Positions 46,169 through 57,953 of a stretch of DNA of 64,000 bases are shown piece after piece. Numbering within the stretch: position 1 is the stretch's first letter; each line of letters begins with the position of its first letter. The notes under the pieces were generated by a model, which searched no databases, was not told the origin of the DNA, and worked only from the letters and a program-made list of their open reading frames with translations. A program made the translations under genes and the position numbers. Source of the stretch: Caprella mutica (Eukaryota > Arthropoda > Malacostraca > Amphipoda > Caprellidae); assembly GCA_947561585.1 (NCBI GenBank), contig CANNZV010001439.1, positions 1 to 64,000 on the forward strand. Direction: 5' to 3'.

Positions 46169-47766
46169 GCGGCCAAGTCATCGAAAATAAGCTAGAATAT
46201 CTTTAATTTTAGTATGAAAAGATTCGGATTTATCACGAACAAGAACGAATGGAAACGACTGAAAATTTATTTTCGAATCTCCGAGTATCAACGATGCATG
46301 CTATTTTCTGTGTAATTTGTACAAAGTATTTTTAGTAGAAGTTTATTAACATTCTATAAGACTTTACATAGGTGTATCTTAGTATATATGCACTTCTATA
46401 TTTTGTTATTTATAGCCAAAGATAAGGTATATCTTTCTGACATGGATCTTGTCACTATCTCTAATTGACTTCTTTAAATTCTAGGAAGAACTTTACTTTT
46501 ATGGGCCTAAATTCTTTACCCATGTATCTACTCCAATCGATTATTTCTACGTGAAATAACGGATTGCGAGAGAGATACAAGGTTAATCTGATTTCACTGA
46601 CTGAGACTGGCCGGGCCTGTTTATAGCTAATATTATTTCTCTCTTCTACCTTGCCTAACCTGTTGAATGCGCACACTCTTTCCATGTGACATTGGGCGTC
46701 TAACACTCTTCTAAATAGGCTACTGGCCGTGACCCTAGTATCTTAGCTTCTCAAAGCCGCCTAGTGAACTAGTTTGATCTATATTAGGTAGCTAGGATGG
46801 CCAAAAGACTTTCACAAAGCTTGCAGCTCTGACTATCATCTACAGGGCGCATTAGCTTCGGTCAGGTACACTTGTGGTTGACTTCTAGTTGGATATACTT
46901 CTCTATGGGTGGACATTTGACCTCTCCTACCCTTTATAGGACAGTTGACCAGATTGTTACTGGTCAACAGTTGGTAGAACTCGCTGCGCGTTGGTTGGAC
47001 ATACTAGGTCGTACTCCTTACCTAAGGCTCTAGGTCGCAAACTACATAATGTATTATGTGCATAATTCAGACTAGCTAAATAGTTTCTAGAGTTACCCTG
47101 TACATAGTAAGTGGATGATTGGAACCATGTAACTACACAGGTTGCCATAGCTCGCTATATAATGCTTTATGTAAGGTATATAATTACTATACAATACATA
47201 AAGGTATTATTTAAAGAGTCTTGGAATGATGTTTTAGATTACCTGCCATAAATTATTTTAATATGAAAGATAAAATCTTTGGTTTAAAAATATATCTATT
47301 GTACATAAGGAAAAACTTGCACCCAACCTATTTTGTATCAATAAAAAATAATATAATAACTTGTTAATTATTTACCTTATAACAAAAAATATTAAATAGT
47401 TAATATTTGACCTCATCAAAAACTTTAACTTGGTCAAGAAAAGAGTATTTTAAATAACATTTTAATTAAGAAAAGAGAATAAATTGTATATTACGTAAAT
47501 GTAAAAAATGAATTTATTTCTAGTTATTCACATCATTTATATTGTTGATGATGTTATAAAAAGAAGAAGTTTCATATCATTAGATTAATAGTATTAAATA
47601 TATAATTGAAAATAGTTAAATAAATACAATTAATTAAATATTTCATTAATTAGAAGAATTGATAGAAGGTAGCTATAGAGAAATTACAATTTAACTAATA
47701 ATTCAATATACTGATTGATTAAAACAAAAAAGGACTTCTAAATTTGATATAGATGTCAGTGTGTTA
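46169..47766. other. 3' UTR and downstream of the cuticle gene
   Basis: The first AATAAA after the stop is at 47340-47345, so the 3' UTR may reach about 1.2 kb. From 46460 to 47160 the sequence is richer in GC than its surroundings, without an open frame or recognisable element. Confidence 0.45.
47340..47345 (+). promoter_or_regulatory. Candidate poly(A) signal of the cuticle gene
   Basis: AATAAA within TATCAATAAAAAATAA. No earlier canonical hexamer is seen after the stop. Confidence 0.35.
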
Positions 47767-47939
47767 TGGGTTGTGACAATATGCTTCTAAAATCATAGAT
47801 CCTGAGAATATTATAGACGGAGAGAATTAAAGAGTATTGAATGGTTCTACACCAGCGGTATATAGTATTCGATACCATTTCATTCCGTCTGGGATATTCT
47901 TAAGATCTATGATTTATAAAGCATATTGTCACAACCCTA
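47767..47939 (-). mobile_element. hAT-type MITE, single copy
   Basis: The same family as 42558, in the opposite orientation: GGGTTGTGACAATATGCTTC to GCATATTGTCACAACCCTA. No clear 8-bp duplication is seen here. Confidence 0.87.
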
Positions 47940-47944
47940 GTAAT

Positions 47945-48300
47945 GATTGATCACAGTGCTCTTGAATGTAGAAAAGCTACAGCTTGAATACTGAGAAATG
48001 TAATATGATGAATTCACTCACAGATAGAAGAGGAAAATGAAGAGGTGATAGTAAATGAAGCCTACGAGTCTACCTAACACAAAATCTAAGAGGAAAATGA
48101 AGAGGTGATAGTAAATGAAGCCTACGAGTCTACCTAACACAAAATCTAAGACCTCGTAGTTGAAGAGCATAACCCTAGCGCTATCCTCTAAAACTGCAAG
48201 TAGCGTAAAAAATGATAAACTTGATAAAAAATAAAAAAGACAATCCATAGTCCAAATTACAACAGTTCAAGCCCTCTTTTTCACTCAACACAGACAGGTA
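47945..48300 (+). repeat. Dispersed element D with two 60-bp units
   Basis: GTGCTCTTGAATGTAGAAAA opens it; AGAGGAAAATGAAGAGGTGA to ACACAAAATCTA occurs twice (48027-48148); then GACCTCGTAGTTGAAGAGCA and AAACTGCAAGTAGCGT, as at 59580. Confidence 0.85.
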
Positions 48301-48486
48301 CGTATGGAGGCCGAAATGTTTGACTTTCTAACTAGTTATACCTAATAGCTGGAATAAATTAACAAAATAGATTTAATTTAAGCTAAATAGAAGTGAAGAG
48401 TTCAACATTCCTATTTACTTATACACAAAAAATTCGATAATGAAAATAATAAATAAACCTTCAATTGGTAAATGTAATTCCCCAGA

Positions 48487-49235
48487 ATGAAAGTTATGGT
48501 GGGGCCATAGAAGATTGAGAGAGAAAGTTATGGTGGGGCCATAGAAGACAGAGAGAAAGTTATGGTGGGACCTTAGAAGATTGAGAGAGAAAGTTATGAT
48601 GGGGCCATAGAAGATTGAGAGAGAAAGTTATGGTGGGGCCATAGAAGATTGAAAGAGGAAGTTATGGTGGGGCCATAGAAGATTGAGAGAGAAAGTTATG
48701 ATGGGGCCATAGAAGATTGAGAGAGATAGTTATGATGGGGCCATAGAAGATTGAGAGAGGAAGTTATGATGGGGCCATAGAAGGTTGAGAGAGAAAGTTA
48801 TGGTAGGGCCATAGAAGATTGAGAGAGAAAGTTATGGTGGGGCCATAGAAGATTGAGAGAGAGAAAGTTATGGTGGGGCCATAGAAGATTGAGAGAGAAA
48901 GTTATGGTGGGGCCATAGAAGATTGAGAGAGAAAGTTATGGTGGGGCCATAGAAGATTGAGAGAGAAAGTTATGGTGGGGCCATAGAAGATTGAGAGAGA
49001 GAAAATTATGGTGGGGCCATAGAAGATTGAGAAAGAAAGTTATGGTGGGGTCATAGAAGATTGAGAGAGAAAGTTATGGTGGGGCCATAGAAGATTGAGA
49101 GAGAAAGTTATGGTGGGGCCATAGAAGATTGAGAGAGAAAGTTATGGTGGGGCCATAGAAGATTGAGAGAGAAAGTTATGGTGGGGCCATAGAAGATTTA
49201 CCAGAGACCCATCTTTATCTTCTATGGCCCCACCA
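48487..49235 (+). repeat. 34-bp tandem repeat, about 21 forward copies and one reverse
   Basis: The same unit as at 28648. After the last forward copy, TTACCAGAGACCC leads to one reverse unit (ATCTTCTATGGCCCCACCA). With the reverse array at 49830 this forms the left arm of a larger foldback. Confidence 0.94.
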
Positions 49236-49829
49236 AAAATTGATCTTGTGAATTAAACATTAATTCGTATAATAGGAAATTAGGACTTAATTTAAGAAAA
49301 ATTATATTTATACAAAGCCCCAATCGGGTAAAATAAAATTAAACTATGTGTTTCTAACTATGTGGTTCAAACTATGTGGCTCTTACTATGTGGCTCTAAC
49401 TATGTGGCTCTAACTATGTGGCATAGCGGAGTTTGACGAAATCACAGATATATGACAATATGTAAATTTTACTGCTCTACGTTCTGGTCAGCTACGATCA
49501 GTACAAAAAAAGGTTATACGTTTTTGACGGAGTATTAAATTAGACGTTCTCTTAACAGGATTTATTCTACGTGAATTGACTGCAGTTACTCTTTAGTAAT
49601 TAATTAGCAAACTGTTCAGGTGTGCAGGGTAATACTTACCTGTGTAACGAGAGTAAAAGTGACGGTGAAAGAAGAATGAAGGCAGAAGCACGCCTGCATT
49701 CTAATGAAGTGACTGCAGTGTGATTAGATAGACCCTGTGACTTATTTGTAGTGGGGCAAGAGGAGATAAAGAGACGATTTGCCCACAAAAATAACTATGG
49801 TATTTTCTCTGTGAAATGTGTACCATAGA
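49236..49829. other. Loop between the two 34-bp arrays
   Basis: About 600 bp of unique sequence. A 14-bp repeat AACTATGTGGCTCT (five to six copies) lies at 49343-49424. No gene is seen. Confidence 0.5.
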
Positions 49830-50378
49830 AGAAAACTTTCTCTCTCAATCTTCTATGGCCCACCATAACTTTCTCTCCTAATCTTCTATGGCCCCACCAT
49901 AACTTTCTCTCCTAATCTTCTATGGCCCCACCATAACTTTCTCTCTCAATCTTCTATGGCCCCACCATAACTTTCTCTCTCAATCTTCTATGCCCCCACC
50001 ATAACTTTCTCTCTCAATCTTCTATGCCCCCACCATAACTTTCTCTCTCAATCTTCTATGGCCTCACCATAACTTTCTCTCTCAATCTTCTATGGCCCCA
50101 CCATAACTTTCTCTCTCAATCTTCTATGGCCTCACCATAACTTTCTCTCTCAATCTTCTATGGCCCCACCATAACTTTCTCTCTCAATCTTCTATAGCCT
50201 CACCATAACTTTCTCTCTCAATCTTCTATGGCCTCACCATAACTTTCTCTCTCAATCTTCTATGGCCCCACCATAACTTTCTCTCTCAATCTTCTATGGC
50301 CCCACCATACCTTTCTCTCTCAATCTTCTATGGCCTCACCATAACTTTCTCTCTCAATCTTCTATGGCCCCACCTTGA
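49830..50378 (-). repeat. 34-bp tandem repeat, about 16 reverse copies
   Basis: CTTCTATGGCCCCACCATAA plus CTTTCTCTCTCAAT. Variants CCTCACC and GCCCCCACC recur in groups of copies. Right after it, 50395-50475 holds a piece of the hAT-type MITE (CAATTCTCTCCATCTATAAT). Confidence 0.94.
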
Positions 50379-50475
50379 CTTCATATATATCAGGTTTATA
50401 ATATGTACAAGCCTTCAATTCTCTCCATCTATAATATTCCCTATGCTTTTAAAATCATATTGTCCCAGCCCTACT

Positions 50476-51168
50476 CATGACTATTTTCCTGTATCGTTGT
50501 TACCCAGGAAGTTTAGTTTTAAATGTCATTCATTTGTTGCTATTTATGTTCATAGGGTCACACCCTCGGTAGAAGCTTTCCTTTGATAGTTTTATTATTC
50601 AGTGATTTTATTATCTTATTTATTTATCTTTCCTCTTATCCACATATAAAAGGATAGTCCCAGATATGAATATAAAGGCAATAAATATTATTCTGATTTA
50701 GTTTTGATTTTGATCTAGTTCTGATATATTAACCTTTTAATTCTATTTTTAATTCTGATTTATTAACTTTTTTAATTAAACTCAATTTAACTTCGATAAA
50801 AATATATTCAAATTAACTTTACTTAAATGATATTAAACTTATAAAAATTAAATAAAATTAATTAAAATTTACTCAGTCTATAAAGTATCCTATATTTTTT
50901 AAATAAAGTTATTTGAATATAAATATACACTTTATTTTAAAAATATTTATATTTTTTTTCAATAAATAATTTAATTACTAAAGTGAATTTACATAAAATT
51001 GCACTAAATTAAAATTTTAAAAAATCCTTAAATTTGAATGCAATCAAACTAGATTCCAGTTAAATTAAAAACTGAAATAAGATTTAAATTGAATTAATAT
51101 CAAATTAAAACTGAATTAAAATAAAATTCAACTGAGTAGTTATAAAATCAATATCAAATAAGTTGATA
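50476..51168. other. AT-rich unique stretch
   Basis: Many TTAAAT/ATTTAA words; no feature is recognised. Confidence 0.4.
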
Positions 51169-51321
51169 GGGTAAGTTACGAATTATTGGTCAGTACTAAA
51201 TCCTCGGTCATATAAGAAAAAATTATATAAAAATAGCACTGTGTAATAATAATAATTTTTATATTGTTTTTTTCTTATATGTCCGAAGATGTAGTACTGA
51301 CCAATAATTCGTAACTTACCC
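51169..51321. mobile_element. GGGTA MITE, copy 2
   Basis: TA flanks both ends. The left end is GGGTAAGTTACGAATTATTG and the right end its complement. 153 bp. It shares GGTCAGTACTA and CGGTCATATAAG with copy 1 at 24061. Confidence 0.87.
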
Positions 51322-51689
51322 TACTTCAAAATGGTCATTTCTACATTAAATTTGTTAAAAGAACATGAATGAGAATAAATTAATATAATTAAATACTATT
51401 CATAATTAACATCACTCCTAATATTCGGGTCCATGGTAAATATATACCTGAGTTTGGTATTTAAATTAGTACTAAATGTATATTTAGATAATTCAAAATT
51501 AGGAAGTTGGCATCCAGTATCTGTCCATTCTTCCGCTTCAGTTAATTTTGAATTATCAAATTATTTAGTGTTCATGTTGCTAACCTTTATATGTTTATAT
51601 GTCAGGACATTCTTAGCAGACTAGTTTGTAAGTGTTAGAGTTCAAAAAAAGGTAATGGAAATTTGAATTAGTGGGCACGGTGTACACGT

Positions 51690-51850
51690 ACAGTCAAACA
51701 AAAGTTTATCTGTGATGTTTTCTCCAAAAAGAAACTTTACTAATTGTAATGTTTTTATTTTAAAATTGGTCTGGGTACACGACGATAAATTTGTAAGATT
51801 GGAAAATAGTAAGAAATTAAAAAACTGTGATTTGAGAAATTAGCATCATG
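51690..51850 (+). repeat. Dispersed repeat shared with 34870 and 54480
   Basis: AAAAAGAAACTTTACTAATT, GTCTGGGTACACGACGATAA and AAAAACTGTGATTTG match 34915-35040. Confidence 0.7.
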
Positions 51851-51944
51851 CATAATTTAATATAAACATTATTTAATTAGATTGCATATGCAGGACATTA
51901 TTCTATTACAAATTTAAAGTAGATTATAGATATCTCTTACTACT

Positions 51945-52178
51945 TTCACAAAATTGTAGAATGTTTTGTTTTGATCGGCATTCATTTATTTATCATCTTG
52001 TTATTCGCATAACTCAAAAAGTATTGAACCAAACTGTCTTAAATTTGGTTGGTCGATTGGTCAATGTCCAATAACCATTTGGTTAGATTTTAGGAGCGAT
52101 AGGGTCAAAGGTCAAGGTCATAAATATCTCAAAAAGTATTTAATAGCGACGGCGAAGGTATGCGCTATTGCAGTTCCC
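51945..52178 (+). repeat. AGGTCA-rich dispersed element, shortened copy
   Basis: It starts TTACTACTTTCACAAAATTG and ends GCGACGGCGAAGGTATGCGC, with one GGTCAAAGGTCAAGGTCA block. Confidence 0.82.
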
Positions 52179-53764
52179 GTTGAAGGTAAAATAAGCTTTA
52201 GTTTAAGATATTATATGTTCTCATATTTATTTTACCGCATTAATTGTTTTTCTTTCGCCAGTCAGGTTATTTCCACATTTCCATGTTAAATATTTAGATT
52301 TTATAATTATATTAATATCATCTAAAATCACGATGTGGATGGTATTTAAATTCTATCTAATTTTGATTAAATTATTTACATACCAATTGTTAACTAAAGC
52401 TAATATGATGACATTGTAAATCATTAACTTAAATAAAAACATTTTAGGATCATGGATGGTATATGACAATAGCCTTTATGGCGACATAATTTTTTAAATG
52501 ATATATATATTTATCTAAAGTCTATTTTTTAGATCTAAGGTTACTGATATTAGAACTGCAATTTTTTTCTAATTTAATTCTATAATTCATTGTAAAATGT
52601 AATTAAAGCAAAAGAGAGGTTAACTTAATTCTGACGAATAAAAAAACATGACAAGACTGATAGATATATCTTGTTACCTATCCGTTACCTAATTACAATT
52701 ACCCAAGAAAATATAGGTACCCACGTACCTAAATACCATCAAATGTACGAAAATATATGAGATAATTGCTATTCCTTTCTTTTTCTTCTTTTGAATCTAA
52801 TAGAAATGTCGGACAGTGACGGTTGAATGTGATTATTTCTTATATAATTAATTACGAAGCGAATAATTGATCCATTTCTTTTCTGTTAACTGTGCTATGT
52901 TGTATAATTTTTAAAGCATTTCTAGAGAAATTTCAATTCAGAGTGGAGGGGACCTTTGAACAATTCGAAAAAAACACATTTTAACCTAACTTCATAAATC
53001 TCATCTAGTACGTCGACCCCTTTCTACTTTTCTTCTTCAATTTCTACATTTTCTGCCATTTCAAGTTTACAATGTAGACCAAAGACAACGGATGCATTGC
53101 AAGAAGTAGCTAGGCTATACAAGGCTACTGTAAGTTGTAGAATCTGGTTGGTTGTCTACGTGAGAGTCTACAAGGTTTTCCGAAGGTAGGATCATTTCTT
53201 TGCTCAGTTTGAAGGCTTCAGACAAGCAGGAGAAGACGAGTGAGGGAATTCAGACAAGGACGATCAAAATAAGGTGAATGAAAAGGCACCTCTTATCAAT
53301 GAATTATTGTTTATTGAAAAATAGTTAACAGTTTCATGAAACTTATGTTTCATGAATATAAACAAGAAACTAACTGACCAACTGTTTCAAAGATTATGTA
53401 TGATTGTATTGTCCTAATCAACTCTAGAAATCTTATTTTCAACAGTAAGATATTGATAAATTATTTAATATATATAATTTACCTACATTACACAACTGTA
53501 TCTGCTAGAATTTACATAGAGTTTATCGACTGAAGTTTCTACACCCTCTCTACAATCAACTAACCTCTAACTATGTAGACTATGTGCATGGCAGATAAAA
53601 AAGACAATAATGATATCACTGGACCTTGGTACGATGCCATTGCTTCATAATTTTACTGGTTTGGGGGTAAAAAAAACTAACTACAGCATCAGACCCGTTG
53701 CAACATTGCCGGTAAGAGGGTACGTACCATCGGTCTAAAGATAACTTATATTGTAGTTACTAGT
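52179..53764. other. Unique stretch
   Basis: Nothing secure. 53080-53160 has a short open frame (CRPKTTDALQEVARLYK) that soon stops and has no partner exon. Confidence 0.4.
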
Positions 53765-54125
53765 ACATTACCTGTTGTTCATTAAGTGAGAGTTCAATTA
53801 ATATAATTGGTTTTGGAGTATATTCAATTGGATGCATATATATATACATATACAATATATTTAATTTATCAAAAAAAAGTTTTTTTATTCTTTAGGGTCA
53901 AAACTTATATATTTCCAATTATTAATTATTTTAGTTTGACCCTCGTATCAATGATACTGCAGCAAATTATTAGTTTTTCTTTTCAATTAGTGTTTTTTTT
54001 TTCTGTTACTTACACCAACTTTATGAGGCGCTGTTGGTAGAATGACTGTTTAACACATTTTGTGACACACGGACAGACAGGCAGACAGACAGACAGACAG
54101 ACCAGGGTCTTATTATAGTATAGAT
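53765..54125 (+). repeat. Dispersed repeat (copy 2 of 2) ending in GGACAGACAG
   Basis: The same as 28300-28647. Here the 3' end is complete: a (CAGA)n tract, then CCAGGGTCTTATTATAGTAT. The 4-bp repeat plus short tail would suit a SINE or a similar element. Confidence 0.8.
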
Positions 54126-54185
54126 ACTTTTTTAGGTATACAATGTAGCATCAGTCAAAAGATTGCTGGTATAATAACTATACTA

Positions 54186-54430
54186 CACTAGAACTCCTCT
54201 ATAGTGAAATAATGCATAGTGAATGTAAAGTTCTGAGTAAGGAAGTAGCCTCTATAGTGAACAAATTTTCTTTAGAGTTTCTTGAACAGTCAATAATTTT
54301 CTAAAACTGACAGACCGAAAATTTTATGAGAGACTAAACAAAATCTGTTCACTATGGAGTATAGAGGCTACTTCCTTACTCAGGACCCTACATTCACTAT
54401 AGAGGAGTTCATTATAGAGGAGCTCTAGTG
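54186..54430. mobile_element. Pogo-like MITE (family A), full length
   Basis: TA on both sides; ends CACTAGAACTCCTCTATAGT and GGAGCTCTAGTG. Each arm has a second, decayed unit (AATGCATAGTGAA; AGTTCATTATAGAGG). 245 bp. Confidence 0.9.
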
Positions 54431-54996
54431 TAATTTAGATATACACTGACCGAGTAATGAAGTCACTAAGATTTAGTTTACAATGAAATTCTCCATTTTC
54501 AAATATATCCCATATTTTAAAATTTATCGTCGTGTACCCGGATCAATTTAAAATATCTACTAGTAATAGTACACTTTTATTTAAAATTCAAAGAAAAGTA
54601 AATTAAAAAGCATCAAAGTGATTTTCTTCCCTCAAGTTCATAAAATAAACAAAACTTATACTGTTCATAAGTTCATCTCTAAAGAATTGACCATAGTACC
54701 AAAAAATATATCTAATAATTTTAAATTAGGTTGAGTTGCACCATAAGAATTCCAATCAAGATTCCTCACTTTCATAACCCCAAGTCTCATTCTTAGCTCA
54801 AAAGTTCACAATAATCTATTATGTTTTCAATATATAACATCAGTGACTGATATATTACGAAACTGAATTAGGTTTTTGTCAAAGAGACTGAACTTTAGCT
54901 AGCAAATGGTGCTGAGACTTCACTTCCGACCGACAAAATTTCTATCACTTAATTGTTCAGTAATTATTATTGATAGTTTGGATGAGAAAAAATTAC

Positions 54997-55210
54997 GAGT
55001 CAACCTGACTCATCGCTTGAGTCAAGGCTGCAAAACTGCAATATTGGAGTCTTTCCCTTGATTGACTCTACCTGAGTCAATCTGACTATGAATTAGGAGT
55101 CAATATAACTCTTGTTTTTGGTTAAAATATTAGGATGAGTCAATTTGACTCACATTTTTGAGCCACTTTTAGGGCAAACTGAAAATTCAAATTTTGAGTC
55201 AATTTGACTT
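54997..55210. promoter_or_regulatory. Cluster of GAGTCA palindromes (AP-1-like)
   Basis: GAGTCAACCTGACTC (54997), TTGAGTCAAGG, CCTGAGTCAATC, GGAGTCAATATAACTC, ATGAGTCAATTTGACTCA (about 55135) and TGAGTCAATTTGACTTG fall within 215 bp. Several contain TGAGTCA, the AP-1 site. They may instead be a decayed tandem repeat. Confidence 0.4.
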
Positions 55211-55502
55211 GTTTTTTTGACATATGTTTGCAAGGTGATCTTGATTTTGATTGGTGTACGAGTTGCCAATTAGCGTAATTAGGAGATACGAGAAAAAATT
55301 ATAAATAGGAAATCATGTACTTCATATGATGGAATCAAAAAGAATGTACAACAAATATACAGTCTACGTTAAGTTATTAAAACTCAAAATGTATCTAAAA
55401 ATAATTTATTTTAGTAAGGAGGTTCATCTCCTGATCTGGAAAAAATACATAAATACTTTGCAGAACCCTAGGAAGAAATATATATTCACTTTCATTGCTC
55501 AT

Positions 55503-56160
55503 ATCTGCAGAAAAGCTACTCAGTGAATGCAGTTATTTACAAAGGAATGTGACGAAAAGGGACACAAGCACCAGTGGCTGCACTCACGGATGGGAAATGA
55601 AGTAAATGAAGCCTACGAGCCTGCCTAACTCAAAATCTAAGAGGAAAATGAAGAGGTGATAGTAAATGAAGCCTACGAGTCTACCTAACACAAAATCTAA
55701 GAGGAAAATGAAGAGGTGATAGTAAATGAAGCCTACGAGTCTACCTAACACAAAATCTAAGAGGAAAATGAAGAGGTGATAGTAAATGAAGCCTACGAGT
55801 CTACCTAACACAAAATCTAAGAGGAAAATGAAGAGGTGATAGTAAATGAAGCCTACGAGTCTACCTAACTCAAAATCTAAGAGGAAAATGAAGAGGTGAT
55901 AGTAAATGAAGCCTACGAGTCTACCTAACACAAAATCTAAGAGGAAAATGAAGAGGTGATAGTAAATGAAGACTACGAGTCTACCAAACACAAAATCTAA
56001 GAGGAAAATGAAGAGGTGATAGTAAATGAAGACTACGAGTCTACCTAACACAAAATCTAAGAGTAAAATGAAGAGGTGATAGTAAATGAAGCCTACGAGT
56101 CTACCTAACACAAAATCCAAGAGGAAAATGAAGAGGTGATAGTAAATGAAGCCTACATGA
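55503..56160 (+). repeat. Dispersed element D with about nine 60-bp units
   Basis: GCAGAAAAGCTAC and GTGACGAAAAGGGACACAAG open it as at 59440. From 55596 the 60-bp unit (GAGGAAAATGAAGAGGTGAT to CACAAAATCTAA) repeats about nine times. The 178-codon minus-strand frame is an artefact of the 60-bp period. Confidence 0.93.
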
Positions 56161-56918
56161 GCCTATTTGACAAAAAAGTGAATATTTCTTCTAGGTCTTT
56201 TATAAATTACCGTCCAATTTAATAGCAAACATTGTGACAAAAAAATGACTAAAAACTGAAGGTTGAAGGTAATGTTTACGGTGATCTAAAGTCTTCAATA
56301 ATGTTATTGCCAGAAGGTTAACTACTTAGAAGGTGAATTGAAGAAGAAAGCCGCTTAGATCGGTTTAAGGTTGAATCCCAAATGTAATCTGAATGGAAAA
56401 CTGAGAAATGATCCTTTTTTTAACTCATTAACATTATTTTAAGGAATCTGACATTGTGCATATTATATATATGCAGTACGCGGCAGCATATTTTACTAGA
56501 GCATAAGATAGGCACGTTTTTATACATGCTAACCGATAAATAAGAGCAACTTGGTAAATTCTGAACATGGAACTGTCTACCTAGATGGTGTATGACTTCC
56601 GAGTCATGGTTAAAGTAATTAACAGAATTAAATATACCTATCCAGTAACTGATTAACTTTTTTCCATATTCCGTTTAACTATCTTTGAGCATATAGTGTG
56701 CATACGTACTATATTTAATAAAGTCTGGCATACAATTACCTCAATTCTAATAAGCAGTTTGGGCCTGCATACAAGAGAGTGACATTTTAAATATTTTTTG
56801 CCGAGACCGTCTTATAATATGCAGGATATCGCGAAAAAAATATGCTCATATGCAGCATAGTTTTTACAGCTATCGAATCGAAAGTTTATTTTGATTATAC
56901 AAAAATATTATTGAATTA
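56161..56918. other. Unique stretch
   Basis: No feature is recognised. Confidence 0.4.
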
Positions 56919-57770
56919 CAGTAAATCTCCTGAGTTATGAAGTTCTGAGTTATGAAGTTCTGAGTTGTGAAGTTCTGAGTTATGAAGTTCTGAGTTATGA
57001 AGTTCTGAGTTATGAAGTTCTGAGTTATGAAGTTCTGAGTTATGAAGTTCTGAGTTATGAAGTTCTGAGTTATGAAGTTCTGAGTTATGAAGTTCTGAGT
57101 TATGAAGTTCTGAGTTATGAAGTTCTGAGTTATGAAGTTCTGAGTTATGAAGTTCTGAGTTATGAAGTTCTGAGATATGAAGTTCTGAGTTATGAAGTTC
57201 TGAGTTATGAAGTTGTGGGTTATGAAGTTCTGAGTTATGAAGTTCTGAGTTATGAAGTTCTGAGTTATGAAGTTCTGAGTTGTGAAGTTGTGGGTTATGA
57301 AGTTCTGAGTTATGAAGTTCTGAGTTATGAAGTTCTGAGTTATGAAGTTCTGAGTTATGAAGTTCTGAGTTATGAAGTTCTGAGTTATGAAGTTCTGAGT
57401 TATGAAGTTCTGAGTTATGAAGTTCTGAGTTATGAAGTTCTGAGTTATGAAGTTCTGAGATATGAAGTTCTGAGTTATGAAGTTCTGAGTTGTGAAGTTG
57501 TGGGTTATGAAGTTCTGAGTTATGAAGTTCTGAGTTATGAAGTTCTGAGTTATGAAGTTCTGAGTTATGAAGTTCTGAGTTATGAAGTTCTGAGTTATGA
57601 AGGACCTGAGTTATGGAATGCACTTGTTTAAATTATAGAAAATGATATACGTCAAGAATTTGGTCATAGTTTTTCCTCAAAGACCATAGTTTTTCTAATT
57701 AATCATAGAAAACTATCTAGTGCACCCAAGTTATGAAGTGGCTCTGAGTTATGAAGAAACATATACTTCA
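56919..57770. mobile_element. Pogo-like MITE (family B) with its left end expanded to about 45 15-bp units
   Basis: After TA it begins CAGTAAATCTCCTGAGTTAT, then the 15-bp unit AGTTCTGAGTTATGA runs from 56932 to 57605. The element's inner part follows (TATAGAAAATGATATA, AATCATAGAAAACTATCTAG, GTGCACCCAAGTTATGAAG). The right end is cut at 57775 by a hAT-like terminus. Variants (GTTGTGGGTTATGAA, GAGATATGA) recur in blocks. The 235- and 138-codon frames are artefacts. Confidence 0.93.
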
Positions 57771-57953
57771 TAATTAGGGTTGTGACAATATTCTCAAGAA
57801 ATATATTCTTTTATGCTCTGAAATATGCTTTATATTCCTTTTATATATGGTTTATATTCTTTTTAAACTCAATTATGCTTTTTATGCTTAATTTATTAAA
57901 AGTGCTGTAATTAAATTTATAAACCTGATAAGTGATATTAGCAATCTCCTTAA

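Noticed and set aside
46935..47010. tRNA-like box A/B words (AGTTGGTAGAAC, GGTCGTACTCC)
   Set aside because: No cloverleaf can be drawn around them and the spacing is wrong.
55584..56120. 178-codon minus-strand frame of 20-residue repeats
   Set aside because: It is the 60-bp array of element D; hydrophobic content reflects the T-rich strand, not a membrane protein.
56916..57623. 235-codon HNSEL-repeat frame and its plus-strand partner
   Set aside because: The 15-bp MITE-end array keeps frames open by periodicity alone.
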